A stretch of 64,000 bases of DNA. Origin: Nocardiopsis sinuspersici (GTDB taxonomy: Bacteria > Actinomycetota > Actinomycetes > Streptosporangiales > Streptosporangiaceae). Both the position numbers and the translations under genes were made by a program. Below the pieces are notes generated by a model, which saw only the letters and a program-made list of their open reading frames with translations, was not told where the DNA came from and did not search any database. Shown piece after piece: positions 38,254-46,307 of this stretch. Within the stretch, counting starts at the first letter, position 1, and each line of letters begins with the position of its first letter. The stretch is from positions 1-64,000 of the forward strand of contig VWVT01000014.1 in the NCBI GenBank assembly GCA_008638415.1, given 5' to 3'.

Positions 38254-39618
38254 CTACAGGCGCGTGGGATCCACCAGCCCGTCGGTGCCGCCGGTCGGCG
38301 GCACCTCCCACGGAAGGTGGGTGGCGCCCAGCGCGGGCTTGAGGTCGAACAGCCACGCGGCCTTCTCGTCGTACTCGGCGAAGAAGGGCCTGCCGACCAG
38401 CTCGGGGTCGCGCGCCTGGATGAAGTGCAGGACGAACACCTTCTCGCCCGCCACCTCCGTGACGCCGTCGACGCACACCTTGCCCGGCGTCGCCGACATC
38501 GACGGGCCGCGCACCGTGCGGGCCAGGCCGGAGACCTTCTGGTAGGCACCGCGGAAGATCTCGTAGGCCTCGGCGAGCGGCACCGCGAAGTAGTCCTGCG
38601 GGCCGGTGTCGCGCTCGACGAACATGTAGTACGGGACCATGCCGTGCCGCACGTGGGTGCGCCACATGCTCTCCCACACGGCCGGGTCGTCGTTGATCGT
38701 GCGGATCAGCGGCGCCTGCGTGCGGATGACGGCGCCGGTCGAGCGGACGCGGCGCACCGCCTCCTGCACGAGTTCGGGCCGCATCTCGTTCGGGTGGGAG
38801 AAGTGGGCCATGAACGCGAGGTTCTTGCCGGAGGCGACGACCTTCTCGAACAGGCGGAGGGTGTCGTCGGCGTCCGGATCGGTGACGAACCGCTGCGGCC
38901 AGTAGGCCAGCGCCTTCGTACCGATGCGGATGGCCTCCAGGTGCTCGATCTCCAGCAGCGGCTCGATGTACTTGGAGATCACCCCCTCGCCCATGATCAT
39001 CGGGTCGCCACCGGTGAACAGGACACTGGTGACCTCGGGGTGCGAGCGAACGTACTCGACGAGCTGGTCGATCTCGCTGGAGGCGAACTTCAGGTCCGCG
39101 TCACCCACGAACTGGGCCCAGCGGAAGCAGTACGTGCAGTACGCGTGACAGGTCTGCCCCTGCTTGGGGAAGAAGAGCACGGTCTCCTTGTACTTGTGCT
39201 GGACACCGGGGATGGGCTCCTCGTTGCCCGTCTTGGGCACGTTGAGGTCCATCTGCCCCGCCGGGTGCGGGTTCAGGCGGGCCCGCACCTGGTTGGCGGC
39301 CTCGTTCAGCTCCTTGCGTGAGGCGCCGGAGCGCAACAGGTCGGAGATCCTGGAGACGTCGTCCTGGGGCAGCATGTCGGCCTGAGGAAAGACCAGGCGG
39401 TAGATCGGATCGTCAGGAGCGGCGTCCCAGTCGATCAACTCGTCGACGACGTAGCTGTTGACCCGGAACGGCAGCACCGTTGCCACCGCCTGCACCGCGA
39501 GCCGCTCGTCGGCCGCGAGACCGGCTCGTGTGGTGAGATCGTCAAGGTGTTTCGTCGTGTAGGCACGGAACCGACGTCCGGTGGACGGAGACTGTGTCGC
39601 GTCTGGCGTAACGCTCAC
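38254..39618 (-). CDS. KamA-family radical SAM aminomutase
   Basis: 454 residues from GTG 39616-39618, preceded by GAGAGGAGAGG. A radical SAM enzyme with 4Fe-4S motif CHAYCTYC, then SSEIDQLVEYVRSHPEVTSVLFTGGDPMI and the lysine-2,3-aminomutase-like barrel with RTQAPLIRTIND. PLP enzymes of this family shift an alpha-amino group to the beta position. The region that holds the PLP lysine in clostridial KamA (GGGGK) is ATPGK here, so the lysine is kept. The Asp seven residues before it, which I recall binds the substrate's side-chain amine, is Ser. The substrate is therefore uncertain. It stands alone, with no beta-lysine biosynthesis or degradation genes nearby. Confidence 0.85.
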   Translation of the reverse strand: MSVTPDATQSPSTGRRFRAYTTKHLDDLTTRAGLAADERLAVQAVATVLPFRVNSYVVDELIDWDAAPDDPIYRLVFPQADMLPQDDVSRISDLLRSGASRKELNEAANQVRARLNPHPAGQMDLNVPKTGNEEPIPGVQHKYKETVLFFPKQGQTCHAYCTYCFRWAQFVGDADLKFASSEIDQLVEYVRSHPEVTSVLFTGGDPMIMGEGVISKYIEPLLEIEHLEAIRIGTKALAYWPQRFVTDPDADDTLRLFEKVVASGKNLAFMAHFSHPNEMRPELVQEAVRRVRSTGAVIRTQAPLIRTINDDPAVWESMWRTHVRHGMVPYYMFVERDTGPQDYFAVPLAEAYEIFRGAYQKVSGLARTVRGPSMSATPGKVCVDGVTEVAGEKVFVLHFIQARDPELVGRPFFAEYDEKAAWLFDLKPALGATHLPWEVPPTGGTDGLVDPTRL

Positions 39619-40019
39619 GCCTCTCCTCTCTGCATGTGGGCAGGGCCGCCCGAGGAGGTCGAACAGGGCAGCCCTGATCCGACGGTTCCGGTGTACGGGT
39701 GCACGGGTGGACCGTCGGAAGGGGTTCGATGTGGTTGTCGCATGCACCCGGAGCGTGATGAGACCCCAGGCCAGCGAGCGGGTATACCCCGTTTGAGGGC
39801 TTTTACCCATCATGCGGGAAATCCAGGACTGACCTGGACATACGGGAAGTATCCTCGCATGAGCTCACAAACATGCCTGACGGGCACCGTCTCCGTACGA
39901 GCCGGTACCGTGTCACCACACCTCCCGTACGGCCCGGCCCGGCCGTGCCCCGTCGCGGCGCGGCGGCGCCCGTGCGTACGGAGTCGCGGAACGCGCGCAC
40001 GCATCCGCCCACAACACCC
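39619..40019. other. Divergent intergenic region kamA / plsX
   Basis: No gene seen. An inverted repeat TCCAGG-actga-CCTGGA at 39822-39838 is the only clear symmetry. No rpmF (ribosomal protein L32), the usual partner of plsX, is present. Confidence 0.4.
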
Positions 40020-41156
40020 GTGAGGGAACAGTTGACTGGTACACCCGAGGTGGAGGCACCCGCCGCGCACCGACCGTCCCCGCCGGTCATCGCCGTGGAC
40101 GCGATGGGCGGGGACAACGCTCCCTCCGAGATCGTGCGCGGCGCCGTGCTCGCCGTCCGTGAACTCGGCCTGCGCGTACTGCTCGTGGGCCGGCGTGCCG
40201 AGATCGCCGCGCTGCTCGCCGAGGAGGGCGCGCTGCGCGACATCCCCGTGGTGCACGCCGAGGACAACCTCGCCATGCACGAGGGCGCCCTGGCGAGCTG
40301 GCGGCGGCCCCGGTCCAGCGCGGCCGTCTCCTGCCGCCTGATCCGCCGGGGCGACGCCGACGCCCTGGTCTCGGCCGGCTCCACCGGCGGGATCGTGGCC
40401 ACCTCCACGGTGCGGCTGCGCACGCAGCCCGGGATCCTGCGCCCGGCGCTGGCGGTGACCCTGCCGACCGGTGAGACGCCGACGATCATGGTGGACGCCG
40501 GCGCCAACGCCGACGCCAAGCCGGAGATGCTGGTGCAGTTCGCGCACCTGGGCTGTGCCTACGCGCAGACGGCGTTCGGGGTGCGGCACCCGAGGGTGGG
40601 GGTGCTGACCATCGGTTCGGAGCCGGGCAAGGGCAACAAGCTCGTGCGCAGGGCGACGGAGCTGCTGGCGGCCACCGCCGAGGGGTCCCCGGGGATGGAC
40701 TTCCGGGGCAACATCGAGGGCCACGACCTGCTGGCGCGCAAGGTGGACGTGGTGGTGACCGACGGCCACACGGGGAACGTGGCGCTGAAGTCGGTGGAGG
40801 GCACGGCGACGTTCGCGATGGAGGCCCTCCACTCGGCGCTCACCTCCTCCACCGCCGCCAAGGCGGGCGCCATGTTGCAGCGCAAGGCCCTGCGGGGCCT
40901 GCGCGAGCGGCTGGACAGCGAGACCTACGGCGGCGCCGCCCTGCTGGGCCTGAACGGGACCGTGGTGATCGCGCACGGCGACAGCCGGGCCAGGGGCATC
41001 GCCCGCGCCTGCCAGCTCGCGCACGACCTGGCGGGCGGCCGTATCGGCGACCAGATCAGGCGCCGGGTGCACACCCGCCCGCCCAACTGGCTGCACCGCC
41101 TGGCCCAGTCCGAGGCGCCCGCGCAGAGGAGCGGTGACCAAGGCGAGGAGCACTGA
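40020..41156 (+). CDS. plsX: Phosphate acyltransferase PlsX
   Basis: 378 residues from GTG 40020, or 374 from TTG 40032, which has the better-spaced GAGGG. PlsX converts acyl-ACP and phosphate to acyl-phosphate for phospholipid synthesis at the inner membrane face. Seen: PVIAVDAMGGDNAPSEIVRGA, DALVSAGSTGGIVA, MVDAGANADAKPEMLVQFA, GNIEGHDLLARKVDVVVTDGHTGNVALK and GAALLGLNGTVVIAHG, covering the whole family. It is on the same strand as argS, 238 bases upstream of that start. The usual rpmF-plsX-rnc context is missing, so it may be a second copy or a rearranged locus. Confidence 0.93.
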   Translation: MREQLTGTPEVEAPAAHRPSPPVIAVDAMGGDNAPSEIVRGAVLAVRELGLRVLLVGRRAEIAALLAEEGALRDIPVVHAEDNLAMHEGALASWRRPRSSAAVSCRLIRRGDADALVSAGSTGGIVATSTVRLRTQPGILRPALAVTLPTGETPTIMVDAGANADAKPEMLVQFAHLGCAYAQTAFGVRHPRVGVLTIGSEPGKGNKLVRRATELLAATAEGSPGMDFRGNIEGHDLLARKVDVVVTDGHTGNVALKSVEGTATFAMEALHSALTSSTAAKAGAMLQRKALRGLRERLDSETYGGAALLGLNGTVVIAHGDSRARGIARACQLAHDLAGGRIGDQIRRRVHTRPPNWLHRLAQSEAPAQRSGDQGEEH

Positions 41157-41394
41157 CGGCGAGGAGCGGTGGCCGGGGCGTCGGAAGCCGGCCAGGACGT
41201 CGGGAACGGCCGGGGCACGGGTGACCGGGGCGCCGGTACGCGGGCGGCGCGAGGCGGACGGCGCCCGGGGACCCCCTCGTGTCCGGGCCGGGCTCGGCCG
41301 GCTCCCCGCCACCGGATCCTCCCTCGGCCTGTGGACGACCGCTCCACGGCCCGTATGGGGCCGGGAGGGGGCTCCGGTCGGTACGCTGGAGTAC

Positions 41395-43140
41395 ATGGCC
41401 GACCCGCAGGAAGTACTCTCGCGACGGGTCCAGTCCGCTCTCGGTGCCGCCTTCGGCCCCGAGTTCGCCGACACCGACCCCGTCATCCGCCCGTCCCAGT
41501 TCGCCGACTACCAGGCGAACGCCGCGCTCGCACTCGCCAAGCGACTGGGCCGAAAGCCGCGCGAGGTGTCCGCGGCGATCATGGAGCACCTGGACGTGGC
41601 CGACGTCTGCCGCGACGTCGAGGTCAGCGGGCCGGGCTTCATCAACCTCACCCTGCGCGAGGACTGGATCGCCGACCAGGCCCGCCGGCTCCTCGACGAC
41701 CCCCGCCTGGGCACCCCGGCCCAGGAGGTCCGGAACATCCCGCTGGACTACTCCGCGCCCAACGTGGCCAAGGAGATGCACGTCGGGCACCTGCGCACCA
41801 CCGTGGTCGGCGACGCGCTCGCGCGCACCCTGGGCTTCCTGGGGCACAACGTCATCCGGCAGAACCACATCGGCGACTGGGGCACCCCCTTCGGCATGCT
41901 CATCGAGCACCTGCTGGAGGTGGGCGAGGACTCCCCCGAGACGGACCTGCTCACCACCGACCCCAACGCCTTCTACCAGGCGGCGCGCACCAAGTTCGAC
42001 GCCTCCGGTCCCGGCCAGGACGAGTTCGCCGCGCGCGCCCGGCGCCGCGTGGTCTCCCTCCAGGGCGGCGACGAGGAGACGCTGCGCCTGTGGCGCGAGC
42101 TCGTCGGCCTGTCGAAGGTCTACTTCAACAAGGTCTACACCGAGCTCGGCGTGACCCTCACCGACGACGACCTCGCCGGGGAGAGCACCTACAACGCGAT
42201 GCTCGCCGACGTGTGCGAAGAGCTGGAGTCCAAGGGCATCGCCGAGGTCAGCGACGGCGCCCTGTGCGTCTTCCCCGAAGGGTTCACCGGCCGTGAGGGC
42301 AAGCCGATCCCGCTGATCGTGCGCAAGAGCGACGGCGGCTACGGCTACGCCACCACGGACCTGGCCACCGTCCGCTACCGCGTGGAGGAACTCAAGGCCG
42401 ACCGCATCCTGTACGTGGTCGGCGCTCCGCAGGCCCTGCACTTCAAGATGGTGTGGGCCACCGCCCGCGAGGCCGGATGGCTGCCGGAGGGCGTGGAGAC
42501 CACGCACGTGCAGATCGGCAACGTGCTCGGCAACGACGGCAAGATCCTGCGCACCCGCAGCGGCGCTCCGGTACGCCTGATGGCGCTGCTGGACGAGGCG
42601 ATCGAGCGGGCCGCGGCGGTCGTCGCGCAGAACCGCCCCGACCTGGACGCCGAGAGCCAGGCGGCGATCGCCCGCCAGGTGGGCATCGGCGCGGTGAAGT
42701 ACGCCGACCTGTCGGTGGCGCACGACACCGAGTACACCTTCGACTTCGACCGGATGCTGGCCCTGACCGGCAACACCGGCCCCTACCTGCAGTACGCGCA
42801 GGCCCGGATCCGCTCCATCTTCCGCAAGGGCGGCCTGGACATGTCCGAGGCCAGGGGTGAGATCAGCGTCTCCGAGGACGCCGAGCGCGCCCTGGCGCTC
42901 AAGCTGCTGGAGTTCGGCCCCGTGGTGGCGCAGGTCGGCGACCTGCTCCAGCCGCACCGGCTGTCCACGTACCTGTTCGAGCTGGCGCAGTCCCTGACGG
43001 CGTTCTACGAGCACTGCCCGGTGCTGACCGCCGGGACGCGGGCCGAGCGCGATTCGCGCCTGGCGCTGATCTCGGTGGCGTTCCGGGTCCTCGTCCAGGG
43101 TCTGGACCTGCTGGGTGTGGAGGCTCCCGAGCACATGTAG
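41395..43140 (+). CDS. argS: Arginyl-tRNA synthetase
   Basis: 581 residues from ATG 41395. Class I synthetase charging tRNA-Arg. The N-terminal additional domain (1-110) recognises the D-loop. HIGH is HVGHLRTT within NVAKEMHVGHLRTTVVGDALAR. The degenerate KMSKS region lies around GNDGKILRTRSG. The anticodon-binding domain begins near TGPYLQYAQARIRSI and ends with the family-typical VLIQGLDLLGVEAPEHM-like tail (here FRVLVQGLDLLGVEAPEHM). The gene probably has a very short leader (TACGCT 8 bases before the ATG). The terminator at 43177-43206 follows. Confidence 0.97.
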   Translation: MADPQEVLSRRVQSALGAAFGPEFADTDPVIRPSQFADYQANAALALAKRLGRKPREVSAAIMEHLDVADVCRDVEVSGPGFINLTLREDWIADQARRLLDDPRLGTPAQEVRNIPLDYSAPNVAKEMHVGHLRTTVVGDALARTLGFLGHNVIRQNHIGDWGTPFGMLIEHLLEVGEDSPETDLLTTDPNAFYQAARTKFDASGPGQDEFAARARRRVVSLQGGDEETLRLWRELVGLSKVYFNKVYTELGVTLTDDDLAGESTYNAMLADVCEELESKGIAEVSDGALCVFPEGFTGREGKPIPLIVRKSDGGYGYATTDLATVRYRVEELKADRILYVVGAPQALHFKMVWATAREAGWLPEGVETTHVQIGNVLGNDGKILRTRSGAPVRLMALLDEAIERAAAVVAQNRPDLDAESQAAIARQVGIGAVKYADLSVAHDTEYTFDFDRMLALTGNTGPYLQYAQARIRSIFRKGGLDMSEARGEISVSEDAERALALKLLEFGPVVAQVGDLLQPHRLSTYLFELAQSLTAFYEHCPVLTAGTRAERDSRLALISVAFRVLVQGLDLLGVEAPEHM

Positions 43141-43455
43141 CCGCAGAGCGGGGTGCGGTACGCACGCACGTTCACCGGAGGCCGGGGCCATGCCGCCCCG
43201 GCCTCCTCGCGTGTCCGGGACCTTCCGCGGAGCGCTCGTACTGAGCCCCGGCGTGGCCGGTTCCGGCCGCCGGCGGCCGTCGGGGAGATCTCACACGAGG
43301 CGTTCTCCCCTTGTCAGAGGGGGTTCGGGTGCCCTCCCCCCCCGACCGAGTCGAAGATCTCGTCCCCGGTCGTGCCAGAACCTCGGTTTCCGGAGGAACG
43401 TCAGACCTAAGGTGTGGACAAAAGCCCTAAAAGAGACAAAAGGGAGAACGCGGCT
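43141..43455. other. Intergenic region argS / YceI gene
   Basis: No gene seen. It contains the argS terminator, an eight-base C run near 43337-43344, and the AGGGAG ribosome binding site at 43441-43446 for the next gene. Confidence 0.5.
43177..43206 (+). terminator. argS terminator
   Basis: GGAGGCCGGGGC (43177-43188) pairs perfectly with GCCCCGGCCTCC (43195-43206) around CATGCC, 36 bases after the argS stop. Confidence 0.8.
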
Positions 43456-44064
43456 ATGACATCCACCCCCACGGAGGGCGGTCCCGGGCCCGGTACCTGG
43501 TACCTGGACCCGCTGCACTCCAGCCTGATCTTCGTCGCCCGCTACCTGCGCTTCGGCCGGGTCGAGGGCACGTTCGGCCGGGGCCGGGGCCGGGTCCTCG
43601 TCGCCGAGGACCCGGCGGAGTCCAGGGTGGAGGTGGTCCTCGACGCGGCGAGCGTCAACACCGGTGTGGAGGCGCGCGACGCCCACCTGCGCTCCGCCGA
43701 CTTCCTGGACGTGGACCACCACCCCGAGATCCGCTTCGTGTCCACCGGCGTGGAACCGGGCGGACGCGCCCGCAACGCCTTCCGCCTGCACGGCGACCTG
43801 GCCATCCACGGAACGACCGTGCCCACCGTCCTCGACGCCCAGTGGGTGGGCGAGGCACCCGACTACGTGTCCCCGGAGGACACCTACGGCCACTTCTTCT
43901 CCGCCACCACGCGCGTCAGCCTCGCGGACTTCGGCGTGGGCGACGGCGGGGCCCTGCCCTGGGGAGGCCGGATGGTCGGCGACACGGTCGACATCGTGCT
44001 GGAGGTCCGCCTCCAGGACCAGGACCCCACACCCTTCCTGAGGCAGATCGGGCACATGTCCTGA
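43456..44064 (+). CDS. YceI-family lipid-binding protein
   Basis: 202 residues from ATG 43456 (AGGGAG 9 bases upstream). YceI/TT1927b-type lipocalin-like fold: GTWYLDPLHSSLIFVARYLRFGRVEGTF, SVNTGVEARDAHLRSADFLDVDHHPEIRFVST and FSATTRVSLADFGVG. No signal peptide is present, so unlike periplasmic YceI this one is predicted to be cytoplasmic. Such proteins bind polyisoprenoids or other amphiphiles; the ligand is unknown here. It is convergent with rbsK and separated from it by about 100 bases. Confidence 0.9.
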   Translation: MTSTPTEGGPGPGTWYLDPLHSSLIFVARYLRFGRVEGTFGRGRGRVLVAEDPAESRVEVVLDAASVNTGVEARDAHLRSADFLDVDHHPEIRFVSTGVEPGGRARNAFRLHGDLAIHGTTVPTVLDAQWVGEAPDYVSPEDTYGHFFSATTRVSLADFGVGDGGALPWGGRMVGDTVDIVLEVRLQDQDPTPFLRQIGHMS

Positions 44065-44163
44065 GGAACGTGTACCCGGACGGCCCCGGACGAGCCGGTA
44101 CCGCACGCGGCCCCGGAAGGGCCCGCGGGCTCCGGACGAAGCGGGAACGCGAAACGGCGGGGC

Positions 44164-45066
44164 TCAGCCGCCGAGCAGCGCCTCGACCTCGTCCCGGGTG
44201 GGCATCGAGGAACTGGCCCCGTGCCGCTGGACCGAGAGCGCGGCCGCCGCCGCGGCGAACCGCATCGACTCCTCGGGGCCGCGGCCCTGCGCCCGGGCGA
44301 CCGCGAACGAGCCGCAGAAGGTGTCGCCCGCGGCCGTGGTGTCCACCGCCTCCACCCGGCGTGCGGGAACGTGCACCGCCTCGGTGCCACGACGGCCGTG
44401 GAGCGAACCGTCCCCGCCCAGGGTCAGCAGTACCTCCGGAACCCGCTCCAGCAGTGCCGCCAGCGCCTCACGCGGGTCGGCGCGGCCGGTGATCGCGGCC
44501 GCCTCGTGCTGGTTGGGCACCAGGACGTCCACCGACTCCAGGAGTTCGGCGGGCAGCTCACGCGCGGGGGCCGGGGTCAGGTAGACCGGCACGCCCAGCT
44601 CGCGCCCGGTGCGCGCGGCGGAGACCACCGCCTCCATGGGCAGTTCGAGCTGGAGCAGCAGGGCCGCGCTGCCCTCGATGACCGAGGCGTCGCCCCCGAC
44701 CACGCCGGCGACCCCGCCGTTGGCACCCGGGACGACGATGATCGAGTTGCCGCCCTTGCCGTCCACGACGATGTGCGCCACACCCGACACCCCGGGCACC
44801 GTGCGCAGCCCGGACACGTCGATACCGCAGTCCACGAGGTTGGCGCGCAGCTCCTCGCCGAAGGCGTCCTCACCCACCGCGCCGAGGAAGGCCACGTCGG
44901 CCCCCACCCGGGCGGCGGCGACGGCCTGGTTGGCGCCCTTGCCGCCGGGGACCTGGCGAAAGGCCGTCCCGGTGACCGTCTCACCGCTGGCGGGCACCTG
45001 GTCGACGTAGGCGACCAGGTCCATGTTCACGCTGCCGAAGACCGCGACGCGCGGCGCCGCGCTCAC
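44164..45066 (-). CDS. rbsK: Ribokinase-type PfkB sugar kinase
   Basis: 300 residues from GTG 45064-45066, overlapping the exonuclease stop by 4 bases. PfkB family: N-terminal VAVFGSVNMDLVAYVDQVPASGETV, the GG switch QVPGGKGANQAVAAARVGA, the C-terminal signature VDTTAAGDTFCGSFAVA with the catalytic Asp, and VPNQHEAAAITG. The sequence is closest to ribokinase (D-ribose to ribose-5-phosphate). No ribose transporter is in the window, so the substrate rests on family similarity. It is transcribed with xthA. Confidence 0.9.
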   Translation of the reverse strand: MSAAPRVAVFGSVNMDLVAYVDQVPASGETVTGTAFRQVPGGKGANQAVAAARVGADVAFLGAVGEDAFGEELRANLVDCGIDVSGLRTVPGVSGVAHIVVDGKGGNSIIVVPGANGGVAGVVGGDASVIEGSAALLLQLELPMEAVVSAARTGRELGVPVYLTPAPARELPAELLESVDVLVPNQHEAAAITGRADPREALAALLERVPEVLLTLGGDGSLHGRRGTEAVHVPARRVEAVDTTAAGDTFCGSFAVARAQGRGPEESMRFAAAAAALSVQRHGASSSMPTRDEVEALLGG

Positions 45067-45890
45067 GAGGCCGCCTGCTTCGGCTTGGACCCGCCGTCGT
45101 CGCCGTCCAGCCCCACGATGACCGGGGCGTGGTCGGAGGCGCCCTTGCCCTTGCGCTCCTCGCGGTCGACGCTCGCGCCGCTCACGCGGTCCCTGAGCGC
45201 CGGGGAGGCGAGCACGAAGTCGATGCGCATGCCCTTGCGCTTGGGGAAGGCCAGGCCCTTGTAGTCCCAGTAGGTGTACACGCCGGGGCCCGGGGTGTGG
45301 GCGCGCACGACGTCGTCGAACCCCGCGCCGACCAGTTTGTCGAAGGCCGCGCGCTCGGGCTCGGTGACGTGGGTGCTGCCCTCGAACTCGGCCATGTCCC
45401 ACACGTCCTCGTCCTTGGGGGCGATGTTGAAGTCGCCGACGTAGGCGATCTGCGCGTCGGGGTCGACGGCCAGGCTGGCGGTGCCCGCCTCGCGCAGCGC
45501 CTCCAGCCAGCGCAGTTTGTAGTGGTAGTGGGGGTGGCCGACCTCGCGCCCGTTGGGGACGTACAGGCTCCACACCCGCACACCCGCGCAGACGGCGCCG
45601 ATCGCGCGGGCCTCGGCCTCCTCGGGGTCTCCGTAGCCGGGCTGGCCCGGGAAGCCGGTCCGGACGTCCTCCAGGCCGACGCGGGAGGCGATCGCGACCC
45701 CGTTCCACTGGGACAGGCCGTGGTGGGCCACCTCGTAGCCGCGGTCGGTGAAGACCGACTCGGGGAACTGGTGGTCCCGGGCCTTGGTCTCCTGGATGGC
45801 GAGGACGTCGACGTCGCTCCGGTCCAGCCAGGCGCCGATCCGCTCGGCCCTGGCCCGGGCACTGTTCACATTCCATGTCGCGATACGCAC
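45063..45890 (-). CDS. xthA: Exodeoxyribonuclease III
   Basis: 275 residues from GTG 45888-45890. AP endonuclease / 3'-5' exonuclease of base excision repair. Seen: MRIATWNVNSARARAERIGAWL, LAIQETKARDHQFP (metal Glu), YVPNGREVGHPHYHYKLRWL, YVGDFNIAPKDEDVW (catalytic Asp and Asn), YTYWDYKGLAFPKRKGMRIDFVLAS and the final ASDHAPV histidine. Normal family length with a short acidic/basic C-tail. It is translationally coupled to the ribokinase gene, an unusual pairing that is likely just operon economy. Confidence 0.96.
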   Translation of the reverse strand: MRIATWNVNSARARAERIGAWLDRSDVDVLAIQETKARDHQFPESVFTDRGYEVAHHGLSQWNGVAIASRVGLEDVRTGFPGQPGYGDPEEAEARAIGAVCAGVRVWSLYVPNGREVGHPHYHYKLRWLEALREAGTASLAVDPDAQIAYVGDFNIAPKDEDVWDMAEFEGSTHVTEPERAAFDKLVGAGFDDVVRAHTPGPGVYTYWDYKGLAFPKRKGMRIDFVLASPALRDRVSGASVDREERKGKGASDHAPVIVGLDGDDGGSKPKQAAS

Positions 45891-46055
45891 AGCAAAAGGC
45901 TAGGCCATGGCGGTGACAGTACGGTGCCGGCGCGGGCGGGCGAAGCGGTCCTGTGGACGACCGGGGAAGGCGGCTCCGGGAGGGGAGGACCAGGTGCGGG
46001 GGAGGCCGTCGCCGGCCCGCTCGGGAAGGAGGCCCGCGGCGGTGGCGCGAATGAG

Positions 46056-46084
46056 CCCCGGTGCGGCCGTCCTCCGCACCGGGG
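46056..46084. repeat. Orphan hairpin in a divergent spacer
   Basis: CCCCGGTGCGG (46056-46066) pairs perfectly with CCGCACCGGGG (46074-46084). Both flanking genes point away from it, so it terminates no annotated gene. Confidence 0.7.
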
Positions 46085-46261
46085 CGTCGCGACTCCCGGC
46101 ACATGCTCGGTCGTTTCCGTCGCGCCCTGTTGGACGGCTACACCCCTCCGGAGGTTCGCATTGGGCCAAAGGTTTTTGCCCGCCCTCCGCACACGGGGGC
46201 GGCCCGTCGGCGCGCGGGGGGTGGACCACCCACGCGTAAGGGCCGTACCAACGGGTAGCTC

Positions 46262-46277
46262 TGTGATGCAGACCACA
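46262..46277. promoter_or_regulatory. Crp/GlxR-like operator upstream of fadE
   Basis: TGTGA-tgcaga-CCACA matches the TGTGA-N6-TCACA consensus at 9 of 10 defined positions, 31 bases before the chosen fadE start. It overlaps an earlier in-frame ATG (46266), favouring the downstream start. Confidence 0.55.
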
Positions 46278-46307
46278 CGACTCCCCCTCAATGAGGTGAG
46301 CGCGAGT

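Larger units (their letters stand above)
45891..46307. other. Divergent intergenic region xthA / fadE
   Basis: No gene seen. It contains a perfect 11-bp hairpin (46056-46084) with no obvious gene end nearby, and a Crp/GlxR-like site (46262-46277) just upstream of fadE. Confidence 0.5.

Noticed and set aside
43310..43345. tRNA-like GGTTCG segment in the argS/YceI spacer
   Set aside because: The flanking bases cannot form a T-arm or acceptor stem; it is a chance match in G/C runs.
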